A stretch of 30,755 nucleotides of DNA, taken from assembly GCA_964557845.1 (NCBI GenBank), contig CAZLBV010000266.1:1-30755 (forward strand). Direction: 5' to 3'. The position numbers and the translations under genes are program-made. Position 1 is the stretch's first letter, and the number at the start of each line of letters is the position of its first letter. The notes under the pieces are model-generated. The model did not search any database. It was not told where the DNA came from and saw only the letters and a list, made by a program, of their open reading frames with translations. This document shows, piece by piece, positions 1-8,363 of the stretch. This stretch comes from CAZLBV01 sp964557845 (lineage in GTDB: Bacteria; Acidobacteriota; Aminicenantia; Aminicenantales; Aminicenantaceae).

Positions 1-1
1 A

Positions 2-1534
2 TACCGGATTATGATGAAAAACTGGCTGGAAAACGTGACAAATCTTGACCTTTTTCAGGACATAGTCACTGAGCTATTAGTAAAAAACAATAAAATATAC
101 GGTGTAAAAACCATTGAGGGAAACAGGATCAAAGCGAGGGCAGTCATACTAACACCAGGCACTTTTTTAAACGGACTCATACATATCGGACTTCACAACT
201 ATCAAGCAGGACGGGCTAATGAACCAGCATCCAGAGAATTAAGTGAAAGCTTAGAAAAGAACAAAATAGCATTAATTCGGTTGAAAACAGGAACACCGAT
301 GAGAATCCATAAAGATACAATTGATTGGGCTCATTTCCAACCTCAACCTGGAGACGAAAATCCTGTCCCGTTTTCTTTTCGAACTCATAAGCGACTATCC
401 AATAAAATCATATGTTATATCGGTCATACTAACCAGGAAACCCATTCGATCATTCAAAAAAATCTAAAATATTCACCTCTATTCAGTGGGAATATTACAG
501 GAATAGGCCCCAGGTATTGCCCATCGATCGAAGATAAAGTCGTTAAATTTCCGCATAGACAACGGCATCAATTTTATCTGGAGCCGGAGGGTTTAAACAC
601 TGCAGAAGTGTATGTAAACGGCTTATCCTCCAGCCTGCCTCTGGAGGTTCAGAAAAAATTCATAAGATCCATTCCCGGACTTGAGCACAGCCGATTTTTA
701 AGGCCTGCCTATGGGATAGAATATGATGCAGCTGCGCCTACTCAACTTCTTCCTACCCTTGAACTTAAAACCATTGAAAATTTATACCTGGCTGGCCAGA
801 TCAATGGGACTTCAGGTTATGAGGAAGCAGCAGCTCAAGGAATAATTGCCGGCATCAATGCCGCCTTAAAAATAAAAATGGAAAAACCATTTATCATCCG
901 AAGAGATGAAGCCTATATAGGAGTTTTGATCGATGACCTTGTTTCAAAAGGAATTGAGGAGCCCTATAGATTATTTACATCCAGGGCTGAATATAGGCTC
1001 AATCTCAGAATGGATAATGCCGATCAGCGTCTCATGCCCCATGGATACAGGATGGGCCTCATCGATAAAACTGTATATGATGAGTATATAAAAAAATTAA
1101 AAAAGATTGAACGAACCATCCACATATTGGAAACAGTTAAAATGAAATACGGGGAAAAAGATAAAATATCCTTAAAAAGTCTTTTAAAAAAACCTGAAGT
1201 GAAATTTAAAAATATGTTAGAATATACCAAATTTGAAGACGATTTGAATGAAGAAGAAATACGTTATATCGAATCAGAGATCAAATATGAAGGATATATC
1301 CAAAAGCAACAGAAAGAGATAGCCCGAATTTTAAAAATAGATAGAGAAAAAATTCCGGCTTGGATAGATTTTAATACAGTCCCTGGGTTTTCCAGAGAAG
1401 TAGTAGAAAAATTGAAAAAATTCAATCCTAAAACCATAGAGGAGGCCAAAAAAATCCCTGGAATTACACCTGCAGCAATCATGAATCTTCATGTCTATAT
1501 TCAAATAAAAAAGAAAGAAAGAAAGAAAAGCTAA
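2..1534 (+). CDS. mnmG: tRNA uridine-5-carboxymethylaminomethyl modification enzyme MnmG (GidA), 5' truncated by window edge
   Basis: MnmG binds FAD and, with MnmE, installs the (carboxymethyl)aminomethyl group on U34 of certain tRNAs. The frame is open from base 2, so the gene begins outside the window; by comparison with the roughly 630-residue family about 118 N-terminal residues (the FAD-binding Rossmann start) are missing. Clear family motifs are present: GTFLNGLIHIG, RLKTGTP, GPRYCPSIEDK, FPHRQRHQFYLEPEG, then AGQINGTSGYEEAAAQG and FTSRAEYRL, followed by the helical C-terminal MnmE/tRNA-binding part with KYEGYIQKQ and GITPAAI. The ATG at 11 is internal and not the true start. The gene lies directly upstream of parAB, the common near-origin order, but the usual rsmG between them is absent. 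Very secure call. Confidence 0.97.
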   Translation, partial: YRIMMKNWLENVTNLDLFQDIVTELLVKNNKIYGVKTIEGNRIKARAVILTPGTFLNGLIHIGLHNYQAGRANEPASRELSESLEKNKIALIRLKTGTPMRIHKDTIDWAHFQPQPGDENPVPFSFRTHKRLSNKIICYIGHTNQETHSIIQKNLKYSPLFSGNITGIGPRYCPSIEDKVVKFPHRQRHQFYLEPEGLNTAEVYVNGLSSSLPLEVQKKFIRSIPGLEHSRFLRPAYGIEYDAAAPTQLLPTLELKTIENLYLAGQINGTSGYEEAAAQGIIAGINAALKIKMEKPFIIRRDEAYIGVLIDDLVSKGIEEPYRLFTSRAEYRLNLRMDNADQRLMPHGYRMGLIDKTVYDEYIKKLKKIERTIHILETVKMKYGEKDKISLKSLLKKPEVKFKNMLEYTKFEDDLNEEEIRYIESEIKYEGYIQKQQKEIARILKIDREKIPAWIDFNTVPGFSREVVEKLKKFNPKTIEEAKKIPGITPAAIMNLHVYIQIKKKERKKS

Positions 1535-1577
1535 TGCGAATAAAAACAATAAAAAGAGCTCTGAATAAATTAAAAAC

Positions 1578-1591
1578 GTTCCACGTGGAAC
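1578..1591. promoter_or_regulatory. parS: parS centromere-like site
   Basis: A perfect 14-bp palindrome, GTTCCACGTGGAAC, lies 9 bp before the parA start. It matches the core of the bacterial parS consensus TGTTNCACGTGNAACA; the outermost base is off on the left (C for T) and right on the other side (A). ParB-type proteins load here as CTP-dependent clamps. The site also covers the only purine-rich stretch (GGAA) that could act as the parA ribosome-binding site, so ParB bound here might affect parA expression; that last point is inference. Confidence 0.9.
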
Positions 1592-1600
1592 ACATAAAAA

Positions 1601-2356
1601 ATGGGTAAAATAATTGCAATCGCCAATCAAAAGGGAGGAGTGGGAAAGACGACTACTGCTATCAACTTAGCGGCTGCCTTGACCCTTCATAATAATCGTG
1701 TGCTTGTTATTGATTTCGACCCGCAGGGAATGGCCACAGCCGGCCTGGGTTTCGAAAAAGAAGATAAAAAGGGGATCTATCCAGCATTGATGAATGGATT
1801 TTATATAATGGATTATATCAAATCAACCGAAATCAATAACATGTATATCTGTCCCTGTTCTCCCGAATTGTCTGGTTTTGAAGCTGAAATACATAATCAG
1901 GACAATCGAGAAATTAAATTAAAAAATGCCCTCGAAAGGATAAAAAAATATTTCAATTTTATTCTTATTGATTGTCCACCCTCTCTTGGTTTTTTGACTT
2001 TAAACGCCCTAACTGCAGCTGATTCTGTGCTTATCCCTGTGCAAACTGAATTTTTCTGTATGGAAGGGATGCCTGAACTCTTTAGGACTCTGGATGAAGT
2101 CAGAAAATATCTTAATCCCTCCTTAAAAATCGAAGGGATTATACTGACCATGTTTGATGAACGCACCAATCTTTCCAAACAAGTTGCCGAAGAACTAAGG
2201 ACTTCTTTGAAAGGTGTAGTTTATGAGATTATCATTCCTAGAACTGTTAAATTAGCCGAAGCCCCCAGCTTTGGAAAATCAATTATTTCCTATGATATAA
2301 AATCTAAAGGGGCTCAGGCCTATCTTGAGCTTGCAACGGAGTTACTGAACAAATGA
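1601..2356 (+). CDS. parA: Chromosome partitioning ATPase ParA/Soj
   Basis: ParA is a Walker-type ATPase that binds nucleoid DNA when ATP-bound and moves ParB-parS complexes. The 251-residue protein shows the deviant Walker A KGGVGKTTTAINLA at about residues 11-24, with the signature first lysine, a switch VIDFDPQG, Walker B-like FILIDCPPSLG, and the C-terminal PRTVKLAEAPSFGKSI typical of Soj proteins. It lacks the N-terminal HTH of plasmid type Ia ParA, so it is the chromosomal type. No strong Shine-Dalgarno precedes the ATG; the parS palindrome occupies that position. The stop overlaps the parB start (ATGA), indicating translational coupling. Confidence 0.97.
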   Translation: MGKIIAIANQKGGVGKTTTAINLAAALTLHNNRVLVIDFDPQGMATAGLGFEKEDKKGIYPALMNGFYIMDYIKSTEINNMYICPCSPELSGFEAEIHNQDNREIKLKNALERIKKYFNFILIDCPPSLGFLTLNALTAADSVLIPVQTEFFCMEGMPELFRTLDEVRKYLNPSLKIEGIILTMFDERTNLSKQVAEELRTSLKGVVYEIIIPRTVKLAEAPSFGKSIISYDIKSKGAQAYLELATELLNK

Positions 2357-3207
2357 AAAAGAAAGCACTCGGAAAAGGTTTAAAAGCTTTTATTCCTGAA
2401 GAATACGGAATTCTTAAAGATGACCGTTTCCTCGAACTTGAAATCGAATTATTGAGGCCAAATCCTTATCAGCCAAGAACCGCTTTTGATGAGCGGGCTC
2501 TTGCAGAATTATCTAAATCTATTCAAGAGACCGGGATCCTACAACCTGTAATTGTTGTCCCTGCAAAAGACTATTATCACATAATTGTCGGTGAAAGAAG
2601 ATGGAGAGCAGCCCAGAAAGCCGGTTTAAAAAAAATTCCAGCCATTATCCGAAATATGACAAAAGAACAGCAATATGAAGCATCTCTTATAGAAAACCTA
2701 CAGAGAGAGGATTTAAACCCACTCGAAATTGGACACGCCTATCAAAAAATGATGGATGATTTAAATTACACTCAGCAGGAAATTGCAGATAAAGTTGGAA
2801 AAGACCGGGCGTCTGTTGCCAATTATGTTCGTTTGCTCAAACTGCCCAAAGAGATTCAGAAAATGCTTAATGATCAAAGATTAAGTATGGGACATGCTCG
2901 AGCCTTGATTACTCTTGAAGATAAGAATCTTCAATTAGCCTGCGCACATCAGATTTTAAAAAAGAACTTGACTGTAAGAAAGGTAGAAAAAATTATCCAG
3001 CAAATCCGGAATAAACCAGAAATAGACCGCCACTCAGAACCCCAGATCGATCCAAATCTTTTTGAACTTCAAGAGAATCTTTTGAAACTCCTGGGATCCA
3101 AGGTCTCTATTTCTGGCGATCAAAATAAAGGAGTAATTAAAATTTATTATCATACTCTTAATGAATTAAACTCAATCTATGACAAAATAAAAGGAGTCAA
3201 AAAATGA
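2353..3207 (+). CDS. parB: Chromosome partitioning protein ParB/Spo0J
   Basis: ParB is the CTP-hydrolysing clamp that loads at parS and spreads on neighbouring DNA. Domain order in the 284 residues: a short N-terminal ParA-stimulating segment (KKKALGKGLKAFIPEE, basic), the ParB/Srx CTP-binding domain with PNPYQPR, GILQPVIV, GERRWRAAQKAG and the ENLQREDLNPLE motif, a central HTH (TQQEIADKVGKDRASVANYV), and a C-terminal dimerisation domain ending near residue 280. The start overlaps the parA stop and the stop overlaps the bactofilin start, so parA, parB and the bactofilin are probably made from one message. Confidence 0.97.
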   Translation: MKKKALGKGLKAFIPEEYGILKDDRFLELEIELLRPNPYQPRTAFDERALAELSKSIQETGILQPVIVVPAKDYYHIIVGERRWRAAQKAGLKKIPAIIRNMTKEQQYEASLIENLQREDLNPLEIGHAYQKMMDDLNYTQQEIADKVGKDRASVANYVRLLKLPKEIQKMLNDQRLSMGHARALITLEDKNLQLACAHQILKKNLTVRKVEKIIQQIRNKPEIDRHSEPQIDPNLFELQENLLKLLGSKVSISGDQNKGVIKIYYHTLNELNSIYDKIKGVKK

Positions 3208-3650
3208 AGGAAAAACACAGAGAGATCATTAACGAGGATAAAATCACCGGTTTTTTTGACAAGGAGACCCAAATACGGGGAGATTTATCCTTTAAAGGGT
3301 CTTTCCGCATTGATGGGCAATTTAAAGGAAAAATTAGCTCGGATTCTATCCTTATAATTGGAGAAAATGGAAAAGTAGAAGCAGATATCAAGATAGGTTT
3401 GATAATTATCGAAGGAGAGGTCAAAGGAAATATTCAGGCCTCTGAAAAAGTGGAGATACACAATAATGGAAAAGTTATCGGCACCTTAATCACCCCAAAA
3501 CTTGCCGTTGAAGAAGGAGCTTATCTAGAAGCCAATTGTCAAACAGCTGATAAACCTATGAACACGATTTCTTCAAAAATAAAATTGGAAAAACCAGAGA
3601 AATCAGAAAAAACCGATAACCCAGAGGAAATAACCGGTAAACCATCTTGA
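3204..3650 (+). CDS. Bactofilin-family cytoskeletal protein
   Basis: Bactofilins polymerise without nucleotide into filaments built from a right-handed beta-helix. The 148-residue protein has a short N-terminal tail, then regular six-residue-period beta-helix repeats with hydrophobic inward positions and glycines (for example IRGDLSFKGSFRIDGQFKG and EGEVKGNIQASEKVEI), and a Pro/Lys/Glu-rich disordered C-terminal tail from about residue 125. A good Shine-Dalgarno (AAGGAG) lies in the end of parB. In Myxococcus xanthus bactofilins scaffold the ParABS machinery near the poles, so its place directly after parB suggests the same partnership here; that is inference from context. It could alternatively serve cell-shape or LPS-linked envelope roles. 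Confidence 0.92.
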   Translation: MKEKHREIINEDKITGFFDKETQIRGDLSFKGSFRIDGQFKGKISSDSILIIGENGKVEADIKIGLIIIEGEVKGNIQASEKVEIHNNGKVIGTLITPKLAVEEGAYLEANCQTADKPMNTISSKIKLEKPEKSEKTDNPEEITGKPS

Positions 3651-4369
3651 GATCAGCAATCGGTATTATTCCTGCCCGGTATGGATCCAGGAGATTTCCA
3701 GGGAAACCCTTGGCAAAAATATTGGGAAAACCAATGATACAATGGGTCTATGAACGAGCTGCATCCTCTTCTGCTTTAAAAAAAATTATTATCGCAACAG
3801 ATGATAATAGGATTGTTGATGCTGCCCGTTTATTCGATGCTGAAACCATCTTGACTTCCTGCGTCCATACTTCTGGTACCGACCGTGTGGCCGAGATCGC
3901 AAAAAAATTGATAGATCCCCTGATCATAAATATTCAGGGAGATGAACCTCTGATAAGAGGGGAAATGATTACAGCTCTCGTAGAGGCACTCCAGGACAAT
4001 TCCGTGTCTATGTCAACTTTGGCGATGAAGAGCCGGGATGAAGGTTTGCTCAAGGATGAAAATACCGTTAAGGTTATTTTCGATAGAGAAGGATATGCCC
4101 TTTATTTTTCCAGATCGCCAATTCCTTATAACTCGCCTCAATTTTGGATCCATATCGGTATCTATGGCTACCAAAGAGAATTTCTGCTTGATTTTGCTGA
4201 GCTACAACCAACATATTTAGAAAATATTGAAAACCTGGAACAACTTCGTGCTCTTGAATATGGATATAAAATTAAGATTATAGAATCAAATTATTCAACA
4301 GTAAGTGTCGATGTACCTGAAGATATATCCAAGATCGAGAGTCTACTTAACAAGGAAGGATATGCCTAA
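3647..4369 (+). CDS. kdsB: 3-deoxy-manno-octulosonate cytidylyltransferase (CMP-Kdo synthetase)
   Basis: KdsB couples Kdo to CTP to give CMP-Kdo, the activated sugar for LPS inner core. The 240-residue protein begins with the nucleotide-binding signature IIPARYGSRRFPGKPL, followed by IIATDD, HTSGTDRVAE, INIQGDEPLI and HIGIYGYQREFL, all characteristic of the family. The start is a TTG at 3647 that overlaps the bactofilin TGA; no better in-frame start keeps the essential N-terminal motif. The 3' end overlaps pyrG, whose product makes its CTP substrate. Length is close to the 248 residues of E. coli KdsB. Confidence 0.95.
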   Translation: MRSAIGIIPARYGSRRFPGKPLAKILGKPMIQWVYERAASSSALKKIIIATDDNRIVDAARLFDAETILTSCVHTSGTDRVAEIAKKLIDPLIINIQGDEPLIRGEMITALVEALQDNSVSMSTLAMKSRDEGLLKDENTVKVIFDREGYALYFSRSPIPYNSPQFWIHIGIYGYQREFLLDFAELQPTYLENIENLEQLRALEYGYKIKIIESNYSTVSVDVPEDISKIESLLNKEGYA

Positions 4370-5972
4370 ATTTATATTTATAACCGGCGGAGTACTTTCT
4401 GCATTGGGAAAAGGCATCGCGGCCGCCTCAATCGGTATGCTGCTTGAAAGCCACGGCTATAAGATCACCATTGAAAAATTCGACCCCTATTTAAACATCG
4501 ATCCCGGCACTATGAGTCCATTTCAACATGGAGAAGTTTATGTCACAGATGATGGGGCAGAAACAGACTTAGATTTAGGGCATTATGAAAGATTTACATC
4601 AACCCGTACCACCCAAGCACATAACTGGACGGCAGGGAAAATATATGATTTAATACTAAAAAAAGAACGGCGGGGAGATTATTTGGGAAAGACTGTTCAG
4701 GTGATTCCCCATGTAACTAATGAAATAAAAAAGGCTTTTTATTCTGCGGCAGATAATAATGACATTGTTATAGTCGAGATCGGCGGAACCGTCGGTGATA
4801 TTGAAGGCCTGCCTTTTCTCGAATCCATTCGACAGATGCGTCTCTCCCTCGGCCCTGAAAATACTTTATTTGTCCATCTCACGCTCGTTCCCTTTATAAA
4901 TACCTCTGGAGAATTGAAAACAAAACCGACCCAGCACAGCGTCCGAGAATTGAGGGCCATCGGAATACAGCCGGATATTATCCTCTGCCGCTCCGATCGC
5001 AAATTGGATGATCATATCAAAGCTAAGATATCCCTATTTACCAATGTTCCGTTAGAAGCGGTAATAACTGCTCAAGACGTAGAAAATATCTATGAGATCC
5101 CTCTCGGCTTTGCCCGGGAAAATTTGGATAATATCATACTAAAAAAACTTAATCTTCCGCCTAAAAAAAGAAATCTATCCCGCTGGAAAAAAATGGTTGA
5201 AGCCATGAAAAATCCAAAGGATGAAGTGCGCATAGCCCTGGTTGGTAAGTATGCGGGATTCCAGGATTCTTATTTAAGCCTTAAACAAGCTCTTATTCAT
5301 GCCGGTACCTATCACAATCTTAGAATTATTTTTAATTGGATAGAAGCAGAGGATCTGGACGGAACCGATCCTGAGAAAGTATTAAAGGATGCAGAAGGAA
5401 TTCTTGTTCCTGGAGGTTTTGGCATACGAGGCATTGAAGGCAAGGTCAAAGCGATCCAATATGCCAGAACAAACCTAGTTCCCTTTTTCGGAATTTGTCT
5501 TGGCATGCAGTGTGCTTCCATCGAATTTGCTCGGAATGTCGCTGGTCTAAAAAATGCCAATAGTACAGAATTCGATCCACATACTCCCCATAAAATTTTC
5601 TTTATGTGGCGGGAACTGAAGGGAATCACTGATATAGGCGGAACGATGCGTTTAGGGGAATATCTCTGCCAGGTTAAGAAAGAAAGTGTTGCAGAAAAAG
5701 CCTATCAGAAAATCAAAATATACGAACGTCACCGCCATCGCTATGAATTCAATCCCGAATATGAAGATAGATTAAAAAAAGCCGGACTGATTATTTCAGG
5801 AAAAAATCCAGAAAATAACCTGGTCGAGATCATTGAACTGAGGGATCATCCATGGTTTTTAGGGTGTCAATTTCATCCTGAATTTAAATCCAAACCATTA
5901 AAACCTCACCCCCTGTTTACAGCTTTTATTGGAGCAAGCTATGCCCATCGAAATAAAAAAAATTCGAATTAA
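4362..5972 (+). CDS. pyrG: CTP synthase
   Basis: PyrG aminates UTP to CTP using glutamine and ATP. I place the start at ATG 4362, preceded by AAGGAAGG, rather than the in-frame GTG at 4305, because the protein then begins MPKFIFITGGVLSALGKGI, as family members do. The synthetase domain shows KFDPYLNIDPGTMSP, GEVYVTDDGAE and GTVGDIEG; the C-terminal class I glutamine amidotransferase shows LVPGGFGIRG and FFGICLGMQC, with the nucleophile Cys379 (same number as E. coli), and CQFHPEFKS with the catalytic His-Glu pair. The 536-residue length is normal. The gene lies between kdsB and kdsA, overlapping both, so CTP supply is co-expressed with CMP-Kdo synthesis. Confidence 0.97.
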   Translation: MPKFIFITGGVLSALGKGIAAASIGMLLESHGYKITIEKFDPYLNIDPGTMSPFQHGEVYVTDDGAETDLDLGHYERFTSTRTTQAHNWTAGKIYDLILKKERRGDYLGKTVQVIPHVTNEIKKAFYSAADNNDIVIVEIGGTVGDIEGLPFLESIRQMRLSLGPENTLFVHLTLVPFINTSGELKTKPTQHSVRELRAIGIQPDIILCRSDRKLDDHIKAKISLFTNVPLEAVITAQDVENIYEIPLGFARENLDNIILKKLNLPPKKRNLSRWKKMVEAMKNPKDEVRIALVGKYAGFQDSYLSLKQALIHAGTYHNLRIIFNWIEAEDLDGTDPEKVLKDAEGILVPGGFGIRGIEGKVKAIQYARTNLVPFFGICLGMQCASIEFARNVAGLKNANSTEFDPHTPHKIFFMWRELKGITDIGGTMRLGEYLCQVKKESVAEKAYQKIKIYERHRHRYEFNPEYEDRLKKAGLIISGKNPENNLVEIIELRDHPWFLGCQFHPEFKSKPLKPHPLFTAFIGASYAHRNKKNSN

Positions 5973-6789
5973 CAATAAGGTTGAAATCGGAGGCCCCCAC
6001 TGTTTTTTCCTTATTGCCGGTCCTTGTGTTATCGAATCTGAAAAACATGCTTTCTTTATGGCAGAAAAAATCAAAGAAATTTGCTCCGACGCTGAAATTC
6101 CTTACATATTTAAAGCCTCCTTTGATAAAGCCAACCGCTCTTCGCTGCATTCTTACCGGGGACCTGGATTGGAAGCCGGACTTACTATTCTCAACCGAAT
6201 AAAATCTGAATTAGATATACCGGTGCTCTCTGATGTACACGAAACCAATCAAATCGCAAGAGCTGCTGAAATTCTTGACGTTATTCAGATCCCAGCTTTT
6301 CTCTGTCGTCAAACGGATCTGATTCTGGAAGCGTCGAAAACTAATAAGGTGCTCAATATAAAAAAAGGACAATTCATGGCCCCCCATGATATGAAAAATG
6401 TCGTTGATAAAATCCTCTCCACTGGTAATGACAAGATCATTCTAACAGAACGGGGTACATCTTTTGGTTACAACAATCTTATTTTTGATATCCGGTCTAT
6501 CCCTATCATGCAAAATTTTGGCTTTCCTGTGGTTATAGATGCTACTCACAGTGTACAAAAACCTGGCGGCCGGGGTGATTCTTCCGGTGGAAATTCCGAG
6601 TTTATTTCTCACATTGCTAGAGCAGGCATAAGTGCAGGGGCCGACGGCCTTTTTCTGGAAGTACACGATAATCCTCCCCAAGCCTTATCTGATGGACCTA
6701 ACTCATTTATTCTAAAAGAATTACCTTCTTTTATCTCGGCTCTTCTCCGGATAAAAAAAGTATTCGATCCTGAATATAAATCTATATAA
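5941..6789 (+). CDS. kdsA: 3-deoxy-8-phosphooctulonate synthase (Kdo-8-phosphate synthase)
   Basis: KdsA condenses phosphoenolpyruvate with arabinose 5-phosphate to make Kdo 8-phosphate. Start is ATG 5941 with GGAG six bases upstream; the TTG at 5929 is less likely. The 282-residue TIM barrel shows FKASFDKANRSS, SYRGPGLEAG, SDVHE, IQIPAFLCRQTDL, KKGQFMAPHDMKN, TERGTSFGYNN, DATHSVQ and EVHDNP. The N-terminal strand is IAGPCVIES: the Cys is the metal ligand of metal-dependent KdsA enzymes such as that of Aquifex, where the E. coli enzyme has Asn, so this should be the metal-dependent class. The first 32 bases overlap pyrG. Confidence 0.96.
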   Translation: MPIEIKKIRINNKVEIGGPHCFFLIAGPCVIESEKHAFFMAEKIKEICSDAEIPYIFKASFDKANRSSLHSYRGPGLEAGLTILNRIKSELDIPVLSDVHETNQIARAAEILDVIQIPAFLCRQTDLILEASKTNKVLNIKKGQFMAPHDMKNVVDKILSTGNDKIILTERGTSFGYNNLIFDIRSIPIMQNFGFPVVIDATHSVQKPGGRGDSSGGNSEFISHIARAGISAGADGLFLEVHDNPPQALSDGPNSFILKELPSFISALLRIKKVFDPEYKSI

Positions 6790-6799
6790 TAAATTAAGG

Positions 6800-7783
6800 A
6801 TGCTTAATAAAATGAAAAATACAGAGGTCATTGAGATCGGAAAAGAAGTGCTGAATATCGAAGCTGAAGCCTTAAAGTCATTAGCGTCACAAATAGATGA
6901 TAATTTTGCCATAGCGGTTGATCTTCTGGCTTCAACTAAATCAAGAGTCATTATTACAGGAATGGGAAAATCAGGATTGATCGGCCGGAAGATCGCGGCT
7001 ACTTTATCCAGCTGCGGGACACCTTCTATTTTTATCCATACCGCAGACGCCGGACACGGCGATCTAGGTATGATAGTCGAGGGTGATGTAATGGTCGTCA
7101 TTTCCTACAGCGGTAACACCAAAGAGGTCATCGATCTTCTTCATTTTGTCAAAAGAACCGGGATCAAGCTGATCGGTATTACCGGAAATAAAAATTCAAA
7201 ATTGGCAAAATACAGTGATATCGTACTGGATGCCAGCGTTGAGCGTGAGGCTGAGCCAAGCGGCTTAGTACCAACTGCAAGCTCAACTGCTGCCCTCGCC
7301 TTAGGCGATGCTCTGGCTATTTCCTTGATGAAATTAAAAGGATTCGGAGAACAAGAATTCGCCTTTGTCCACCCGAAAGGCCAAGCAGGAAAAAGGCTCC
7401 TCAAAGTTGAAAGTCTCATGCACAGAGGAGAACAGGTCCCCACAGTTTATATGGATACTCCTATGTCTACTGTAATTGATGTGATCTCACAGAAAAAAAT
7501 GGGGATGACATGTGTCGTTGATAAGGAAGGAGTTCTTGTCGGTATTATCACAGATGGAGATTTAAGAAGAAATCTTCAAAAGCACAGGAATAGTCTTTTT
7601 CAAAAAACGGCTGCCGACTGCATGACCATTGAGCCTGTTACCATTACTAAAAATGACCTCGCCACCAGCGCCTTGAACATAATGGAAGAAAATAAGATCA
7701 CCTCCTTGATCGTCAAAAATAAATACGGTCAGATCGAAGGCCTTATCCATCTTCACGATCTCTGGAGAACGGAAATGTTATGA
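6800..7783 (+). CDS. kdsD: Arabinose-5-phosphate isomerase, KpsF/GutQ/KdsD family
   Basis: The enzyme interconverts ribulose 5-phosphate and arabinose 5-phosphate, the substrate of KdsA next to it. The 327 residues comprise an SIS sugar-isomerase domain (about 36-185) with ITGMGKSGLIGRKIAATLSS, HGDLGM, SYSGNTKEV, ITGN and PTASSTAALALGDALA, then two CBS domains (about 205-262 and 270-327; GIITDGDLRR is the first-domain signature). The start is uncertain between ATG 6800 and ATG 6812: an AAGGA directly touches the first and lies 12 bases before the second. The stop overlaps kdsC by ATGA. Operon context favours a Kdo rather than capsule or glucitol role. Confidence 0.95.
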   Translation: MLNKMKNTEVIEIGKEVLNIEAEALKSLASQIDDNFAIAVDLLASTKSRVIITGMGKSGLIGRKIAATLSSCGTPSIFIHTADAGHGDLGMIVEGDVMVVISYSGNTKEVIDLLHFVKRTGIKLIGITGNKNSKLAKYSDIVLDASVEREAEPSGLVPTASSTAALALGDALAISLMKLKGFGEQEFAFVHPKGQAGKRLLKVESLMHRGEQVPTVYMDTPMSTVIDVISQKKMGMTCVVDKEGVLVGIITDGDLRRNLQKHRNSLFQKTAADCMTIEPVTITKNDLATSALNIMEENKITSLIVKNKYGQIEGLIHLHDLWRTEML

Positions 7784-8328
7784 TGGACACTAAAAAAAGA
7801 GCACAGGCAATAAAAATGATCCTTATGGATGTGGACGGAACCCTTACAGATGGGAGTATTATGGTTTTTCATGACGGAAGTGAGTTGAAATCATATCATG
7901 TCCGTGATGGCCTGGGAATAATGCTGGCCGATCTAGCAGAAATAAAGACAGGCATCATTACTGGAAAGACCAGTCCGGCTCTAATAAAACGGGCTGAGAG
8001 ATTGAGGATCAAAGAGCTTCATCAGGGGATTCTGAATAAAAAGAAAATTTTGTTTGAGATCCAGAAAAGACACAAACTCGATTTGAAAGAAATCGCATAT
8101 ATTGGGGATGATCTTAGCGATATAGAAGTATTAAAAGCGGTCGGATTGGCAGGTTCGGTCGCCGACGGCCATCCTGATGTTAAAGAAGTCTGTCACTTTA
8201 TATGCACCCTTCCTGGTGGAAAAGGTGCAGTCCGTGAATTTATAGAATATATCCTGCGGGCGCAGGATAAATGGGATCTTATTGAAAAAAAATTAGAAAA
8301 AATAATGGCAGAAAAAAGCCATACCTGA
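7780..8328 (+). CDS. kdsC: 3-deoxy-manno-octulosonate-8-phosphatase
   Basis: KdsC is the HAD-superfamily phosphatase that removes phosphate from Kdo 8-phosphate before KdsB acts. The 182-residue protein is the small uncapped (C0) type, usual for KdsC tetramers, with motif I DVDGTLTDG near residue 16, motif II IITGKTS, the catalytic lysine region, and motif III GDDLSDIEVLKAVG. Two adjacent ATG codons (7780, 7783) are possible; the first overlaps the kdsD stop and has a GGA six bases upstream. In many proteobacteria kdsC is followed by lptCAB; here it is followed by a hexose phosphomutase instead. Confidence 0.95.
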   Translation: MMDTKKRAQAIKMILMDVDGTLTDGSIMVFHDGSELKSYHVRDGLGIMLADLAEIKTGIITGKTSPALIKRAERLRIKELHQGILNKKKILFEIQKRHKLDLKEIAYIGDDLSDIEVLKAVGLAGSVADGHPDVKEVCHFICTLPGGKGAVREFIEYILRAQDKWDLIEKKLEKIMAEKSHT

Positions 8329-8363
8329 TAATTCTTCATCCGAATATTAAAATGGGAGGAACA

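Noticed and set aside
1535..1600. Replication origin (oriC) next to parS
   Set aside because: No DnaA-box cluster or AT-rich unwinding repeat is visible; parAB position alone does not show an origin.
4305..4361. Upstream GTG start extending pyrG into kdsB by 19 residues
   Set aside because: ATG 4362 has a good ribosome-binding site and gives the conserved CTP synthase N-terminus directly.
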